From Setomelanomma holmii (Eukaryota; Ascomycota; Dothideomycetes; Pleosporales; Phaeosphaeriaceae), in assembly GCA_010015745.1 (NCBI GenBank), contig ML978180.1:124001-188000 (forward strand): a stretch of DNA of 64,000 nucleotides, read 5' to 3'. Below are positions 21,838 to 33,900 of the stretch, one piece after another. The position numbers and the translations under genes are program-made. The notes beneath the pieces are model-generated. The model searched no databases. It saw only the letters and a list, made by a program, of their open reading frames with translations, and had not been told where the DNA came from. The stretch's first letter is position 1; each line of letters starts with the position of its first letter.

Positions 21838-23527
21838 TCACAAAGCCAACATGCCCAACAAACTCCCCACCGCAACCGCTACCCACGCCCCCATCACCAC
21901 ACCCCCGTATTTGAACTGCCCAGGACTATACGACCCCACCGCCGCACCCTTCGAACTCGAGCTCCCCGCCGCCCCACTCGCCTTGCCCGTCGCAGTCGGC
22001 ACCGCACCCGTGCCCGCCGTGCCCACGCTACTCAGCAGCGCGGCACAACTACTCGCCGTACTCGCGCTCTGCCTCGTCGCCTTGCCGTCAAAGCTACACG
22101 CCGCCGCGCTCTTGCTGTTGCCCAGATAATACTGGTTCGCTGCAAACGCGAGCTGGTCCTTGGGGTTGCAGCCCGAGTACGAGCCGAAAGTACCGGTGGT
22201 AGCGTTGCGCGTGATGCCGGCGCAAAAGTCTGATTTAGCGCCGCAGATGTAGTTGAATACGTCGGCGTAGTCAGCTTCGTTTGTGTCTTTGATGTTGCAT
22301 TGGAGCGAGGAGACCATGCAGGCGCAGAGTTGGGGGTTGACGGTTGGTGGGAGGGGAGAGGCTTTGGCTTGCCATGAGGTTCCTACGCTTGGGCACGCTG
22401 GGGCCGAGTTGGAAGGTGTGTATGTGCTCTTCATTGTGATGGTGGGAGAAACGGTTGCGAGTTGGGATTGGAGAGATGTGAAGTCTGGATATGGCGAGGC
22501 GCTCGCGCTGTTGACGAGCGAGACGAGTCCGTAGTCGTTGTCGCCCATGAACCATTCGTACACGATACCGCCGGAGAAGACGTCTGTCATGTTTCCGTAC
22601 AGCACCGCCACTTCGGTGAAGGGACGGCTAGTGGGTCCGCCAGAAAGACCCTCGATACAGCCGTATTCGGCGAAGAAGACAGGCACCGGATAGTCGGAGA
22701 AGAACTGGACGCGCTCGCCATACGACGAGGCGGCGTAGTTGCTGTCGCCGCACCACGAGTAGACGTTGTAGCCCCAGAAATCAATCGATGTCTTGTTTCC
22801 CGCGTTGCCGGGCTGGCATGCAAAGTAAGCCGCGAGCTGGTCGCGCGTGGGCACATCGGCTGTTGCATAGCCCACGCCCAGAGTGGAGCGGTAGTTCTGG
22901 CTGGCAATGTATCCTTTGGTGTCGCGGACTGCAGCCTTGACGAACGCAGCGGCAGCAGTCTGGTTGCCGGAACTAACGTTCTCGTTTCCGGCGAAGAAGC
23001 CGATCACGTTCTTGTACTTTTGCAGCGCATCAACTACGCCTGTGTAGCGAGAGTACAGCGTGACGTCCCACTCAGGGTTGTTCGACTGGATGGATACGCT
23101 CGGCTCGCCCAAGTCTGCGATCACGTAGATGCCGGCGGTGGCCAGTTGCGACATACAGTCGTCGTGGTTCTTGGTCGGGTCAATCGCGTACACACGGACG
23201 ACATTGGTGTAGATCTGCTTGAGCAGAGGGATGTCTCGCTTGCAGGCATTGCCGTCAGCGAGCGGGTCGCTGTAGCTGGTGTTTGCACTGGTGCTGCCGT
23301 TGGGCGAGTAATTTTGCTGGTATGCGACGCCCTTCATGTAGCTGCGGCGGATGTCAGCCTCGTCTGGGTCACTGCAACCAGGGTTATAAGTACAATTGCG
23401 AGCCATTGTTAGTATAGAAGAAATGCTGTCCATAAACCTCAATTGCAGGAATATCGTCGTAGCTGGCCGCCAGCGCCCCGCTCACGAGCGCAGCCGCAGC
23501 GCACGCCCAGCTGCCAATGCCCTTCAT
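21838..23527 (-). CDS. GPI-anchored 1,3-beta-glucanosyltransferase, GH72 with CBM43 (Gas/Gel family)
   Basis: A cell-wall enzyme that cuts beta-1,3-glucan and re-ligates it to elongate chains. Exon 1 (23394-23527) encodes a signal peptide (MKGIGSWACAAAALVSGALA) and the start of the GH72 domain. The intron 23342-23393 (GTACTT...CCGCAG) joins GSQF to YMKGVAYQQ, the conserved entry to the barrel. The predicted acid/base Glu is in GNENV (~165) and the nucleophile is in FAEYGC (~270). After the barrel a cysteine-rich X8/CBM43 module runs from LCACMVSSLQC to SGCNPKDQLAFAANQYY. A Ser/Ala-rich stalk and a C-terminal hydrophobic GPI signal (VVMGAWVAVAVGSLLGMLAL) complete it. Total ~545 aa, matching GAS1/GEL subfamilies that carry CBM43. 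Confidence 0.96.
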
Positions 23528-24258
23528 GTTGGCGGTGATAACGAGTGACGCTCAGATAACGAGTGGAGGGTGAAGCTTTGCAGCGCAAGGCTTGGTACGC
23601 GGGCAGAAGCTTGGCTCAGGAATGTGTAGAAGAAGTTGTGGCACAGTGAGGCAATCCGGCAGCTCCGGTGTTTTGAGAAACCACGGTTAGGGCAGGACGC
23701 GTGTCTCTCACGGGCATCTGCAGGTACTCCCCCATTAACCGCTCACGTCGTGGCTATGCTGACACCAACCCAGAATGTACGCCACCCCGGCCCGGTGATG
23801 ACGCCGCCGGAATGGTGTTGTGTGGGTCCAGACCCACTAGCCAATCGATAGTGACCTGCAAGCTGATCGCTAAGGCCGATCTGGGCGTAGCTGGTATTAT
23901 TTCCGGTCACGGCTTGACGACGCCCGTTGCGTCGCGCAGCAAATGTTTTCATTGATAAGGGACCGCGTCGTGTTTGAACTCAAAACTCGATTGTTACAAA
24001 GGCCTATCAAGTGGGACGGACGCGACGCAGGTCCGGTCAGCCACCGACTTCCGACACCGAGCACATATTATGTATGCAAACACAATCCTTCACTGATATG
24101 CTTCGCGATCCGCGCTCGAAGACTTTCCTCCAAAGACGGTGAAAAAGCGGGCTTATATCAGTGAAGGTGACGCCTAAAAGTCGTAAGCAGCGCGAGTACA
24201 TGCGACCAAATCACACATACCTCGTCTTCCGCCCCTCACCCCCGTCCCATCCAGATGG
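23528..24258. other. Intergenic, no gene seen
   Basis: Promoter of the GH72 gene plus unassigned sequence. A repeated ~15-nt string (TATCAGTGAAGG-like at 24090 and 24155) is too short to call. Confidence 0.4.
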
Positions 24259-24678
24259 TTAACGGAGAAGCATCCACAACACAGCAACAAGTATGAGCAA
24301 TACCCAAAACGAAACTCCTCCACTTAAACACTGTCTGCGCAATGCCACTTTGGTTCCCTCCCGCTGCTTGTCCAATTCGATGGGCGTCTGCGCCAGCGGA
24401 CCAGTGTACACCTAGAAGACAAGCCACCCAACGTCACGCAGACAATGTCTTGCAAAGTTTCGTATCAAGTTGACAATTCGCTGTCGGAGCGGTGGTCGAA
24501 CTGGTGCGATCATCGTGTTGCTGTCGACTCGCTCCAGGGGGGTCCAGTAACTGGGACGCGCGTCGGTCGAGGTTTCGTAGGGCGGTGGGTTGTTCCTCGC
24601 GAGCCACTCGCGGGATGCTTCTTGTTGTCTCCCCCTACCATATCCACCCCACCGCCGTGGAGCACGCAACAGCGGCAT
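24259..24678 (-). CDS. Possible small C-tail membrane protein, unknown
   Basis: Exon 1 (24454-24678) starts MPLLRAPRRWGGYGRGRQ, is basic and proline-rich (PPPYETSTDARPSYW), and ends ...IVNLIRNF. Reading on meets a TAG at 24412, but that TAG looks like a splice acceptor (CTTGTCTTCTAG). The same frame beyond it encodes VYTGPLAQTPIELDKQREG and a good transmembrane helix (VSFWVLLILVAVLWMLL) with a stop at 24259. A 42-bp intron 24412-24453 with GC-AG ends (GCAAGA donor) or a GT donor slightly upstream would give ~125 aa with a C-terminal anchor. The PPPY motif could bind WW domains. The gene model is tentative and no family is recognised. Confidence 0.4.
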
Positions 24679-24911
24679 TGTTCGGTGAAATTGATGTGAA
24701 GCGTAAAGGTGACGTGGAACGATTGTGATGATGGCTGTATAGATGCAGAAGCGTATTGCTGTCGGAGAAGGAGAGATATGGTGTGTGTTAAAGAGAAGAC
24801 CGCTAACGAAGGAAAGATATGAGCAGGTTGTGTCAACACGCTGAATCGCAGCCGCCCTCATCCAGGACCACTCTTTCCTCATTTCCTGCTGCCACCTGCT
24901 CCTCCTTCTTC

Positions 24912-26676
24912 TCACAGGTCTGCCCTTTCCAATCTAACATAGCACTTGACAGGCTCCCTAGCAAATTTCTGCGCCGCCTCATACCCCCCCAAATCACTAG
25001 GCACCTTCTCAAACTTGAAGTGCCAAATGAGCAAGGCAAACTGCATCTTCAAATGCTGCAGTGCCAGTCTCTTCCCAAAACAGCCCCGTGGGCCGACCCC
25101 AAAAGCCAGTGTCGGTCCAGCCATGGGATCAAACGAGCCATCTGATCTCAGCCAGCGTTCGGGTTTGAAGAGAGAGATGTCGGCGTCATTCCACAGCTCT
25201 GTGAGTGCGCGACTGGAGGAGACCTCTGCACCAGGAGAATATGCGTCAGTCTTAGACAGAGGCATGCTTGGTTCCAGATAGCCAGGTCCATTCGCCATAA
25301 GAAACACGTCGGTGCCTTTGGTAACATGATGACCAAGCACAGTAGTATCGATTTGAGCGCGACGTGCAACGAAAGCAATTGTGTTCGCGTGGCGGAGGAT
25401 CTCCTCCACCATTGCACCGAGATAAGGTATTGAGGCCTTCGAAAGCTCCTCGTAGGTTGGCGCACGATCTTGCTCATTGGCATTTGGAAACGCATTTCGC
25501 AAAGCGCTGCGCAGGGTGGATTGAACACTTGAGTTGTCGGCGAGATACTTGACGCCCCAAGATACGGCTGTTGCGGTTGTGTCATGCCCAGCCATCATGA
25601 AGCCGAAGAACTCGTCTGCAATTGCGCGTTTGTAGTAGTCTGGCTTCCTCTCCTCTTGGAGGGCGACTTCTCGCTCCCGTAGAAGGACTGAGTGCAGGGC
25701 GCTCTTTGGCTTCTCATCTCCCCGGATGATGAGCTGGACACATTCTTCCGTTTTGTCAAGAATGTATTGATCTTTCGTCGCCGTAGCCCTTCTCATATAC
25801 GGGAATTTTCTCAGGATCCAGGACGTCAGAATTGGGAACGGAGAGAGCTGTGTGTCGGTGACAGAGTTGGTGAGTGTTATTACAGCTTTGAAGACCTCTG
25901 GGATGTTGCCTTCAGGAAAAACGACAGGCTCGTCGATGCTACCCGGAAGAGGTACATCGAATTCGAAGACGGCTTCGAGACGTCGGACAGTTATGCTAAC
26001 TTCCTCGGGCAGTCCAAACGAAGAAGCAAAGATAGCGTCCAGCGCCGAATAGGTGATATCGCTATGCGCTTCGAAAGGCCTTCCTTTCGCAAGCTCACAC
26101 TTCCTTTGCCAAACTCTGACCAACATCTCAATGCTCTTGTACACTTCCGGTGCACTGACTTCTTGGATGAACGTCGGCGCCATGATACGGTTGATTAGAT
26201 TACGATTGTTCTTGAAGCGCGCATCCGTCGACAAGAACTGAATATGCTGCTCAGGTAGAATACCGCCAATCAGTTCGCTAAAGAAACCGCTACGGTCGAA
26301 TTCTTTGGTTCGGCGCAGCAAGATGTCTTGACTCTCACGCGGATCAGTCACAACGACCCAGGGTAAGGATCCGGGCTTGATGAATGCCTGAATGATGGGC
26401 GATTGGTGGCGGGTGGTGAGAGAAGTGAGCCAGCACTTTCGACACAAATCAGTACATATAGAGCGGCTTGACACAGGAACTCACGAAGATGCGCTTGGTC
26501 CGCAGCACATATCTCATCATCTCTGGAATATCGCCGAACAACTTTGTCGCAGCATCCTTATTGTATGGAATGCCAGGCAAAGGCTTTGGAAGCAAGGCCC
26601 GGTATACTGTGTACAAGCCTGCCGCTACAATGCCAAACACAAGATATGTAGAGCCTCCGGTGCTCAGATGGTCCAT
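24912..26676 (-). CDS. Cytochrome P450 monooxygenase
   Basis: An ER-membrane P450 of ~571 aa. Exon 1 (26485-26676) carries the N-terminal membrane anchor (YLVFGIVAAGLYTVYRALL) and the proline hinge PKPLPGIPYN. A 49-bp GT-AG intron (26436-26484) joins TKRIF to CWLTSL. Exon 2 is 24912-26435. Diagnostic motifs are the I-helix AGHDTTATAVSWG, K-helix EEILR (ExxR), the PERW meander and the heme loop FGVGPRGCFGKRLA with the axial cysteine at ~516. The GIPYN hinge and overall sequence resemble fungal P450s of the CYP52/CYP5xx-like clans, but the family cannot be fixed by eye. Substrate unknown. No biosynthetic backbone gene is adjacent. Confidence 0.93.
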
Positions 26677-27543
26677 GTTGCGGTATGCTGTGTGTTGCGT
26701 GAAGGAAATGTGAAATTCTATGGAGCCGTGTACACAAAAGACTCACATTTATTGACCCGCGCCACTGTACGTAGCTAATAGGATGACATTGGATCTATAT
26801 TGCCCCGCCCCATGTTACTGCCGTATTAGGCGACCAGAGACTGCAGTCAGCTTCGCAACGCTGCATGTACAAGGGTTTCGAAGCATTTATGTCAGCACCG
26901 GTGTTTGCGCAAGGCCGAAAACGACCGTGGCACGCGCGGTCTGTGAGCACCTTGCTTTGAGTGTGGTTTTTTCGTTTCAGTACCGAGGTTCGTCTTTGGT
27001 GTCAAGGATGAGTGACCTTATGTTCGAAGTGTCCCGCAATTCTCGATGAACAACATCAGTCGCGCTTTTCTCCCAGCGGTTTGCCCGATGCCATGGCCAA
27101 CGGTCATGTAGCAGATGTGCTGCGAAGAGCAATTCGTTCACCTTGCAATCATCATAGTCCGATCAACATGTACCCCAAATCTTTGGTATTTTAAAATTTA
27201 CCAGCTGAAGCTCATTTCTTGACTCTATATCGCGACTGCATGACAGTCGTCCTTGGCTAGAACGTATACTTTCGCCTTGTGGATGTGATTCCAGATCTCA
27301 CATGCAAGCACATCAGCCAAAATATCTTGTGTCGTGTCCGACCTGACCCTATATCAAGTTCGAAAGCCATCATCCTGAGTGATGCACATAGCATCCGAGA
27401 TGATGCATCAACAATGAGACCAAATCCCAGACGTCGCGCTGAGTCGAGGCAGGAAATCGAGGTACAGCGTAAGCACGATCCTATGATGAGCCAACCCATC
27501 TCTTTCATCGTCACCACACGACACAGCATTTTGTGTACCTAGA
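26677..27543. other. Intergenic, no gene seen
   Basis: P450 promoter and 3' flank of the 4E-T-like gene. No supported ORF. Confidence 0.5.
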
Positions 27544-30123
27544 CTACTGGTACATGCCAGGAGGTCCAGGTCGACCGGGCTGCTGCTGTCGTGGGCCTGG
27601 TCCTCCAAATCCTTGGTGGCCGTCAAACATCATCCTAGGATCCTCACCACGCATACCAGGCATCGGCGGCCCATAGCCAGGAGGGAAATATCCACCGGGC
27701 GGGCCTTGCATGCCGTTGCCGCCAGGACCCGGGAAGCCCATACCACGCATGCTACCGGGTGGTGGGAAACCAGGAGGGTGACCAAGTGGTGTGTTGCCGG
27801 CGGAGAAGCTAGGTCCTCCCGGTCCCATCTGCTGCTGCGGGTTCGGGCCGTTCAGACCAGGCGGCTGGCGCATGGGACCCCCGAATCCTGGCGGTGGTGC
27901 GATATTGGCACGCTCTTGGGGTGTTGGTGGGATTCCAGGTTGACCACGTCCACCCATATATGGCATGTCTGGCATAGGTTGTGATGGAATACCCATGTTT
28001 GTCATGGGACGAGACTCGCCAGCCGTATTACGGCGTTGGAGGCTTGCAATGGGGTCGTCATGACCAGGGAAGCCCATGGGCATGCGAGAATTTTTAGCAC
28101 GCATGGCTTCCTGTTGTTGCTGTTGCATGTTGATGTGTTGACGGAGCTCTTGCTCTCGACGCTCCACCTCTCGTCGCGCCATCTCATTCTCGTTGAACAT
28201 TCGAGGATCCTCCATGAAGCCGGGAGGCAAGCCAGGTCGTCCCTTCGGCTGAGCCTGAGGCTGTTGTCGCGGCTGATCAAAGAATGCCGCAAGGTGATTT
28301 TCTTGATTCTGGCGAGGTAAATTCTGGTTGGGAAGCTGAGGTGGGGTCGCACGAGATGGCTGCTGCATCAACGTGAGAAGGAAATCGCGCTCGCGCTGTT
28401 TTACATCCTGATCACGGCCAGAATTCTCCCGCTGCCGACTGCTCAACAGGGCTGCCAAGTTCGGATCCTGGACTTGCGGGTTCCTGGATGGGGGCTGTTG
28501 GTGTACGAACAAGTCTTCTGGGTGTCCAGAGTCTCCTCGAGGCAGCCTGAACTGTTCATGAACAGCATTGTCTGGTGACATGCTATGAAACCTGGACTGC
28601 TGAGACGATCGATTGTCAGACGGCGCGGGACGCTGAGCGAGAATATTCTCTAATATGCTCTGTTGCTCCATAGTCCGGGGCGGAGGCCGGTTGCTCTGTG
28701 GCTCAGGAGGCGGAGATGGCTGATGAAAGTCTAACGATATGCCACCGCCATGTCTAGTACCATTCGATGGAATTGGTGCCGGTGCTGGTGCACTTGATTG
28801 CTGGGGCTGAGGACCACCAACATTGACTTGGCCAAGCATTTGCAAGATTCGTTGGAAGCCCTCCTTGTCTGCATTTGCCTCAGGCGGCGGTGAAGCTGGA
28901 GTAGGTGCGGTAGGTTGGCTCGGCGCTGCCTGCTCTTCTGGCTTTGTGAACATACCCATAAATCTTGACTTCTTGTCAGGTCGTGGTTTTGCCGCAATGG
29001 CTTCTGCAGGAGACGTCTCCACCGCCTTATCCTTGCCCCAGTTCCCAAACAAAATGCCTTGAGTAGGTTCTGTTGCGGATGGAGTGTGCAGCGGTTGCGT
29101 GAGCATTGGTGGTACTGTTGCGGATATGGCAGTTGGTACTTCAGCCGGTGCGCCCAACCGATCATCCTTCTCCTCCGCCGGTGTGTCCTTCGCTCGCATC
29201 TGCTCCTTCCAGCGCTGGAAGTCTTCTTGCGTGCGGGGCTTGATCTCCTTCTTCTCGATCTTCGTGTCCATCCACTCGGGATCTTCTTCGACTCGCGCAT
29301 TACCACCCCGGTTCCAGTCACGGTCTCTATCGCGTTCACGATCTCGGTCTCGCTCTCGCCAGCCGCCTTGTACGCCTGTCTTAGTGCCCTCCTCCTTGGT
29401 GTCATCTCGACGACCCCAGCCACGCGGCTCGGCTCGATCGCGGGTGCCCCGTCGCGGAGCTGCATCCATCTCCAGATCGCCCTCTTGCTTGTCGCGGTTA
29501 CGGTCACCGTTGCGGCCGCCAAAGCGCTCGAAGTCCTCCTGGCCCAAGCTCTTGCGGCCCTTGACACTGGTCCAGCCTTCGCCGTCCTCTCGTGCAGGAC
29601 GTCGCCCGTTAGTGTAGCCCTTGTCACGATTCCGGTCGGTGTCCCGGTCCCTCGCCCATCGCTCGTTCTTCTCGCGCGGGAAGCGATCGCCAAGGTTGTC
29701 GCCATCTATTGACACAATCCCTGTTCGCTCCTTTGTCTCGCCTGAGGCCTTGACAGCATTGCGCGATGCAGAGAGAAAGGACAGCTTGGGCGGGCCGAGC
29801 ACCGTCTCCTCGCCGGGTTCTACAAAAAGAGCGTTAATTGCGGCCACCATGCCATGAGCTTCTGACTTACGCATGCTCTGACGGCGACCGAACTGACCCA
29901 TAGGGTTGATGAGAGGCCGTTGCTCGTTGGCGGCGCCTCCCTCGCCTTCTCGCACACCCCGCGCTCGACGCAATGTGCCATTGTTGTTGGCGTGGTTGTT
30001 ATTGGTCTGGTCTACAGGCTGGTCCATCCATTGCGTGATAGAGGGAAGGCCATCGGGCTTCCTGACAAGCGGCGACTCCTTCAGCGCAAACAGCTGTTCT
30101 TGTGTGTATGTGAACCCTCCCAT
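27544..30123 (-). CDS. eIF4E-binding, 4E-T-like disordered protein
   Basis: The N-terminus MGGFTYTQEQLFALKES contains a canonical eIF4E-binding motif Y-x4-L-Phi (Tyr6, Leu11, Phe12), as in eIF4E-transporter and yeast Eap1/Caf20-type proteins. The rest is largely disordered: an RD/RE-rich region with GWTSVKGRKSLGQEDFERF (~170-230), a conserved-looking GILFGNWGKDK and KKSRFMGMF segment, a Q/P-rich middle, and a Gly/Pro/Met-rich C-terminus (PPGFGGPMRQPPG repeats). Such proteins repress translation and promote mRNA decay in P-bodies (family knowledge). A 51-nt intron at 29820-29870 (GTAAGT, branch TTAAC, TTTTTGTAG) is in phase and stop-free. Spliced, it joins MQPGEETVLGPPKLSF and gives ~842 aa. 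Confidence 0.8.
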   Translation of the reverse strand: MGGFTYTQEQLFALKESPLVRKPDGLPSITQWMDQPVDQTNNNHANNNGTLRRARGVREGEGGAANEQRPLINPMGQFGRRQSMRKSEAHGMVAAINALFVEPGEETVLGPPKLSFLSASRNAVKASGETKERTGIVSIDGDNLGDRFPREKNERWARDRDTDRNRDKGYTNGRRPAREDGEGWTSVKGRKSLGQEDFERFGGRNGDRNRDKQEGDLEMDAAPRRGTRDRAEPRGWGRRDDTKEEGTKTGVQGGWRERDRDRERDRDRDWNRGGNARVEEDPEWMDTKIEKKEIKPRTQEDFQRWKEQMRAKDTPAEEKDDRLGAPAEVPTAISATVPPMLTQPLHTPSATEPTQGILFGNWGKDKAVETSPAEAIAAKPRPDKKSRFMGMFTKPEEQAAPSQPTAPTPASPPPEANADKEGFQRILQMLGQVNVGGPQPQQSSAPAPAPIPSNGTRHGGGISLDFHQPSPPPEPQSNRPPPRTMEQQSILENILAQRPAPSDNRSSQQSRFHSMSPDNAVHEQFRLPRGDSGHPEDLFVHQQPPSRNPQVQDPNLAALLSSRQRENSGRDQDVKQRERDFLLTLMQQPSRATPPQLPNQNLPRQNQENHLAAFFDQPRQQPQAQPKGRPGLPPGFMEDPRMFNENEMARREVERREQELRQHINMQQQQQEAMRAKNSRMPMGFPGHDDPIASLQRRNTAGESRPMTNMGIPSQPMPDMPYMGGRGQPGIPPTPQERANIAPPPGFGGPMRQPPGLNGPNPQQQMGPGGPSFSAGNTPLGHPPGFPPPGSMRGMGFPGPGGNGMQGPPGGYFPPGYGPPMPGMRGEDPRMMFDGHQGFGGPGPRQQQPGRPGPPGMYQ

Positions 30124-30989
30124 CCTGTGGCGCTATGTGTGCAAAGATGGGGAGGCGGGGTAGGCGTGCTTCAGGGTCTGGTGGTGTGTTCAGGGTCGAG
30201 TAGCGCAATTGGTCGTCGTGGTTTTCTTGTTTTCGCTATCGCTGTGGGAGCTTCCTTCGAGGTAGACGGGTATTGAAGCTCAACTCGCAGGCAATCAAAC
30301 ACTACTTGCTCTACAACTCGAAAGCGGTATAGCAATTCAGAAGCGTTGTGGGGGCTCGGTAGCGACAAAGTATAGCTTGGGACGTGTGATGCGACGCTCG
30401 AACAGGCACAAGATTCGTATAGAGTCAAGGGGCGAAGATTCGCGGTGAAGCTCGAGGTGGAACGCAACGTGGTCGAGGAGCACAGCACCCCTGCTGCTGC
30501 ACAGCGGCGATGAAAAGCGGAGAAACAGTCGTGGGCTCAGAGCATGCGGCAGCGGCAATTCGTTATGGCGGCGATTGATGTAGCGGTCGAGGAAGCTGTT
30601 GGTGTATGTACTGGTCTGGAAAGAATAGCGGTTGATTGCTGCGGTGGTGTGCTTTGAGCTGGTTGCGCGGTCTGGCATTGAAGGTAATGCGGCTGCTGTC
30701 CACGCATTGCCAAGCCTTAAAGCACGGATTCACTTGGAGTACGCGAGCTGCGTCATGGGCATGTGACTCGTGGGCTCACTTTGTATGGGCAGGCAGCACC
30801 TTCCCTCACTTTCTGAACATTTCCAATTGGGCTAATTTCTTGATGCATCTCAGCTCGCGTGATGCCAGATGCTTACCGCGCCTACTGAAAATATTTGCTG
30901 TCAGCATTGACCTCTTGGTGAGGAAGCTGCGAAGAACGCCATGCAATGCTCCCAAATCCAAACTCCAGTAGTAATGCTGCCTGAATATC
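30124..30989. other. Intergenic / 5' leader of the 4E-T-like gene
   Basis: 866 bp with no supported ORF. A long 5' leader would be usual for a regulatory RNA-binding gene. Confidence 0.4.
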
Positions 30990-33900
30990 TCATTGTCCAG
31001 ATTCATTTATAGATGCAACAGCCTCAGCTACTGCGCCACCACTCCACTCTTCTACTCGTGCCTGATCGCAGGTCTCAAAGATGCGCGATGCCAATGTTCT
31101 TAGGGTCCGTTGACGAGGGTCCTGGTTGTCAAGCATCATCTTGATCCATGGAAGCAGCCCGCACCTCGTAATGAGGGTTGTGCTCCCTTCCACGTATGTA
31201 GCACGCACCAGTAACCTCAGGATTTTCTCCTTAGCTGGAACAGCGCATGAGCGTGAACTGTAATGCCCTAACAATTGTTCAAAGACATTGCTTTTTCTGA
31301 AATACTCCATATCCTGGGGTGTTCGGAGAGAGTCCAGTAGGTATTCGAGGAACCAGTCGACCTCTTTATGGTATGTGCCGTCGTCATCTGGTTCGCTGGC
31401 CACTATAGAGCGCCAAAACTCGCTCAGAAGGTGCTGCACATTCCAAGTCGGGGCCTTGGTAAGGAAGCGGCTGATCTTGCTGTACATCGAATGAGTCGGG
31501 TCGGCCAGTATGCTTGCACAGCGAGCTGCGAGCACGCCACCCAGGTACGGGAAAGGCCCTGACCCTAGCATTTGGACCGTCTCCAAGGCTTCACCAAGCA
31601 AGAGGTATAGCTGCTGAAGATCGGCGTTGGTGACATACTTTTGTGGTCGCTCTGGATTTTCTTCTTCTTGGACAGGCTTGCTGATGCTCGTGTCTAAGGT
31701 CAGCATGAGCTGCCGGAGACTGTTGATGGCTTGTAACCGAATCTCGTTGTGCTTTGAGCAGAGACACAACAAGAGGTCTCCAACGTCGCCATCCTCGAGA
31801 GCTTCGCTAAGGTTCTTCTTACGCCATCGTGTAAGCCCAGTATGTTTCTCGTCCTCTTCTGGTGGTGCCTCGAAATTGACATCGGGCCTAGCGGTAGTCT
31901 TCTGCTCCCTCTCCGTCGGAGGCGAAGGAGAAGAGGTCGACCTGTCCGATCCACTGAAGTCAGCGCCGGTAGCCAGTTTCAAAGCTTCCTTGGCGCTCTC
32001 TTTGCCCATCTTCCACAGGAAAGCGTCCTTGAGCACGTCCTTGTATGCTTTGCCAGAAGATTCCACCATTGCATCGCGCGCGGCAATAAGCATTTTCTCA
32101 TCTTCACCTATCAGTTTGAGCAGATACAAAAGCTTTGATAGCCATTGGGCAAGAGGTTCTGCTGCACTGGACGCTGCTTGCGCGCCGCCTCGGAAAGGCC
32201 ATTGCTCAACTAATGTCATCACTAAGGCACTGAACGGGCCTAAACCTGCCGCTGAAACTCCTGCTCGTGTGCAGGTGGCATCTATGTCATCAAAATACTT
32301 TATCGGTCCCTTGACAAATCGTGCGCAGCAGTCATCGAGAAAATCAAGAATATGAGCCGATGGTGCGGACAAGCCAGGTGAAGCGCCGAGACTGGCAGTC
32401 AAAGCATCCAGAGCATCGGGCATTGTGTTTGTCTGTAGCATCTCTTGATCCAGAAGAATGGCGCTCAACAGCGATCTAATCCCAGCATACAGCTCGTTCT
32501 CTTGCGATGTAACGAGCAGCCGAAGCAACGTGACGAAAGGCGAGTGTGAAAGAGTTTCTGGACTGTGAGTCAGCAATAGGTCCCGCGAGCGCCCGTAGCG
32601 ATGCTCACTTGGTTTCTGCCACCACTTCATGGCGGGTGAGTGTCTCGCCATCTGGATCCAGTGCTCTAGCTCCATTACACGAAAAATCTTTTCTTCTGTC
32701 GACGTAGTGAGCTTCTCGACCTCTGCCAGCGCATTGCAAAGTGGTAGAGACACATCGAATTTTTCCTGGAGTGCCGCCTGAGGTGTAACTTCGAAATAGA
32801 GTCGGAGTAGTCTAGTGATGGATTCCCGTTTCATGTCCTTCAAACCAGGCTTCTTCAGTGCCAAGAAGATGGCCCGTATTGGCGGGCATCGTCTGCTGAC
32901 CTCAGCGGCGAGGCGCTTGCTCGTTGGTTCCCAAAGTTTCGATGGCTTCGACCTGTTCGCGTCCTGCAGTACTTGCACCACACGCTGCAGTTTCTGTAGA
33001 ATAGCTATGAGGACGCGTATCGCAAATAGCTGGATCAAGTCGGAACTGTGGTTCAAACACTTGGTCAGGACTGCTTGATTGAGCGGCTGCGGCATAATGC
33101 TCGGCATCAGCATCGACAGCGGAGGCGGGATGTCGCGATAGTTCCTCCTTCCACCTAGATACTTCGGTACGGGCAATTGAATAGTCTGATACAGGAACGC
33201 GGAATATCCTATCCACGTTGATGTAAGCTTTGGGTCATAGCTGAAGTCTTTCCTCTTCGTGAAGTAGTCGACGACGAGCTCCGGGCAGGCCTTGAATATC
33301 TCAACTACCAGTTCTTGGTGTAATGTATTTGCATACGGTCTTTGGCCTTGTATGAATTCCGAAAGGATGACATTGCGAGTTCTGCCAGTCTTGCCCTCGA
33401 TCGAATCAAGGCCCAGGTCAAGACTCTGGTCTGCGCCATCCTCAAGGTCGCCATCATCTTCGTCGAACGTATTCGGGTAGAAGCCGTATGTCGGAAGCAT
33501 TACACCATATGCTGGATCCGTGCAGACTATGCGTAGGAAGTCATGGGCCAGTGCATTTGGGGCTTTCTGTCCTTCTGCCAGAGAGCCTTCCTCAGCGTCG
33601 TAACTGTACAAGTTGGCGATACGAGAAAGCGCCTTGCCACTCAAAATGCGGCTCTTGACGCTGCGCGGCAAAGCCTTATCTTGGAAGACATGACTTTGGA
33701 AGACATCGAACACTTCGAAGATGAGAAAGGGAGGGTCGGCACTGAGATGGTCAAAGACGCCCCGGACAATGTTGACGTTGGACAATATCTCGCTCTTCGC
33801 GCGTTCGTCTTGATACCGCAAATGGGTCAACAGGTACCGTATTGCTGTTGTGCGTACGCTTGGCCGCTTCTTGTGATCCGCAGCACTCTGCTCTCGACGC

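Noticed and set aside
22462..23412. 316-codon plus-strand ORF
   Set aside because: An antisense shadow of the GC-rich GH72 coding sequence.
29059..29712. 217- and 177-codon ORFs opposite the 4E-T-like gene
   Set aside because: Antisense shadows of the Arg/Asp-repeat region, with repeated SRSRSRS-type translation.
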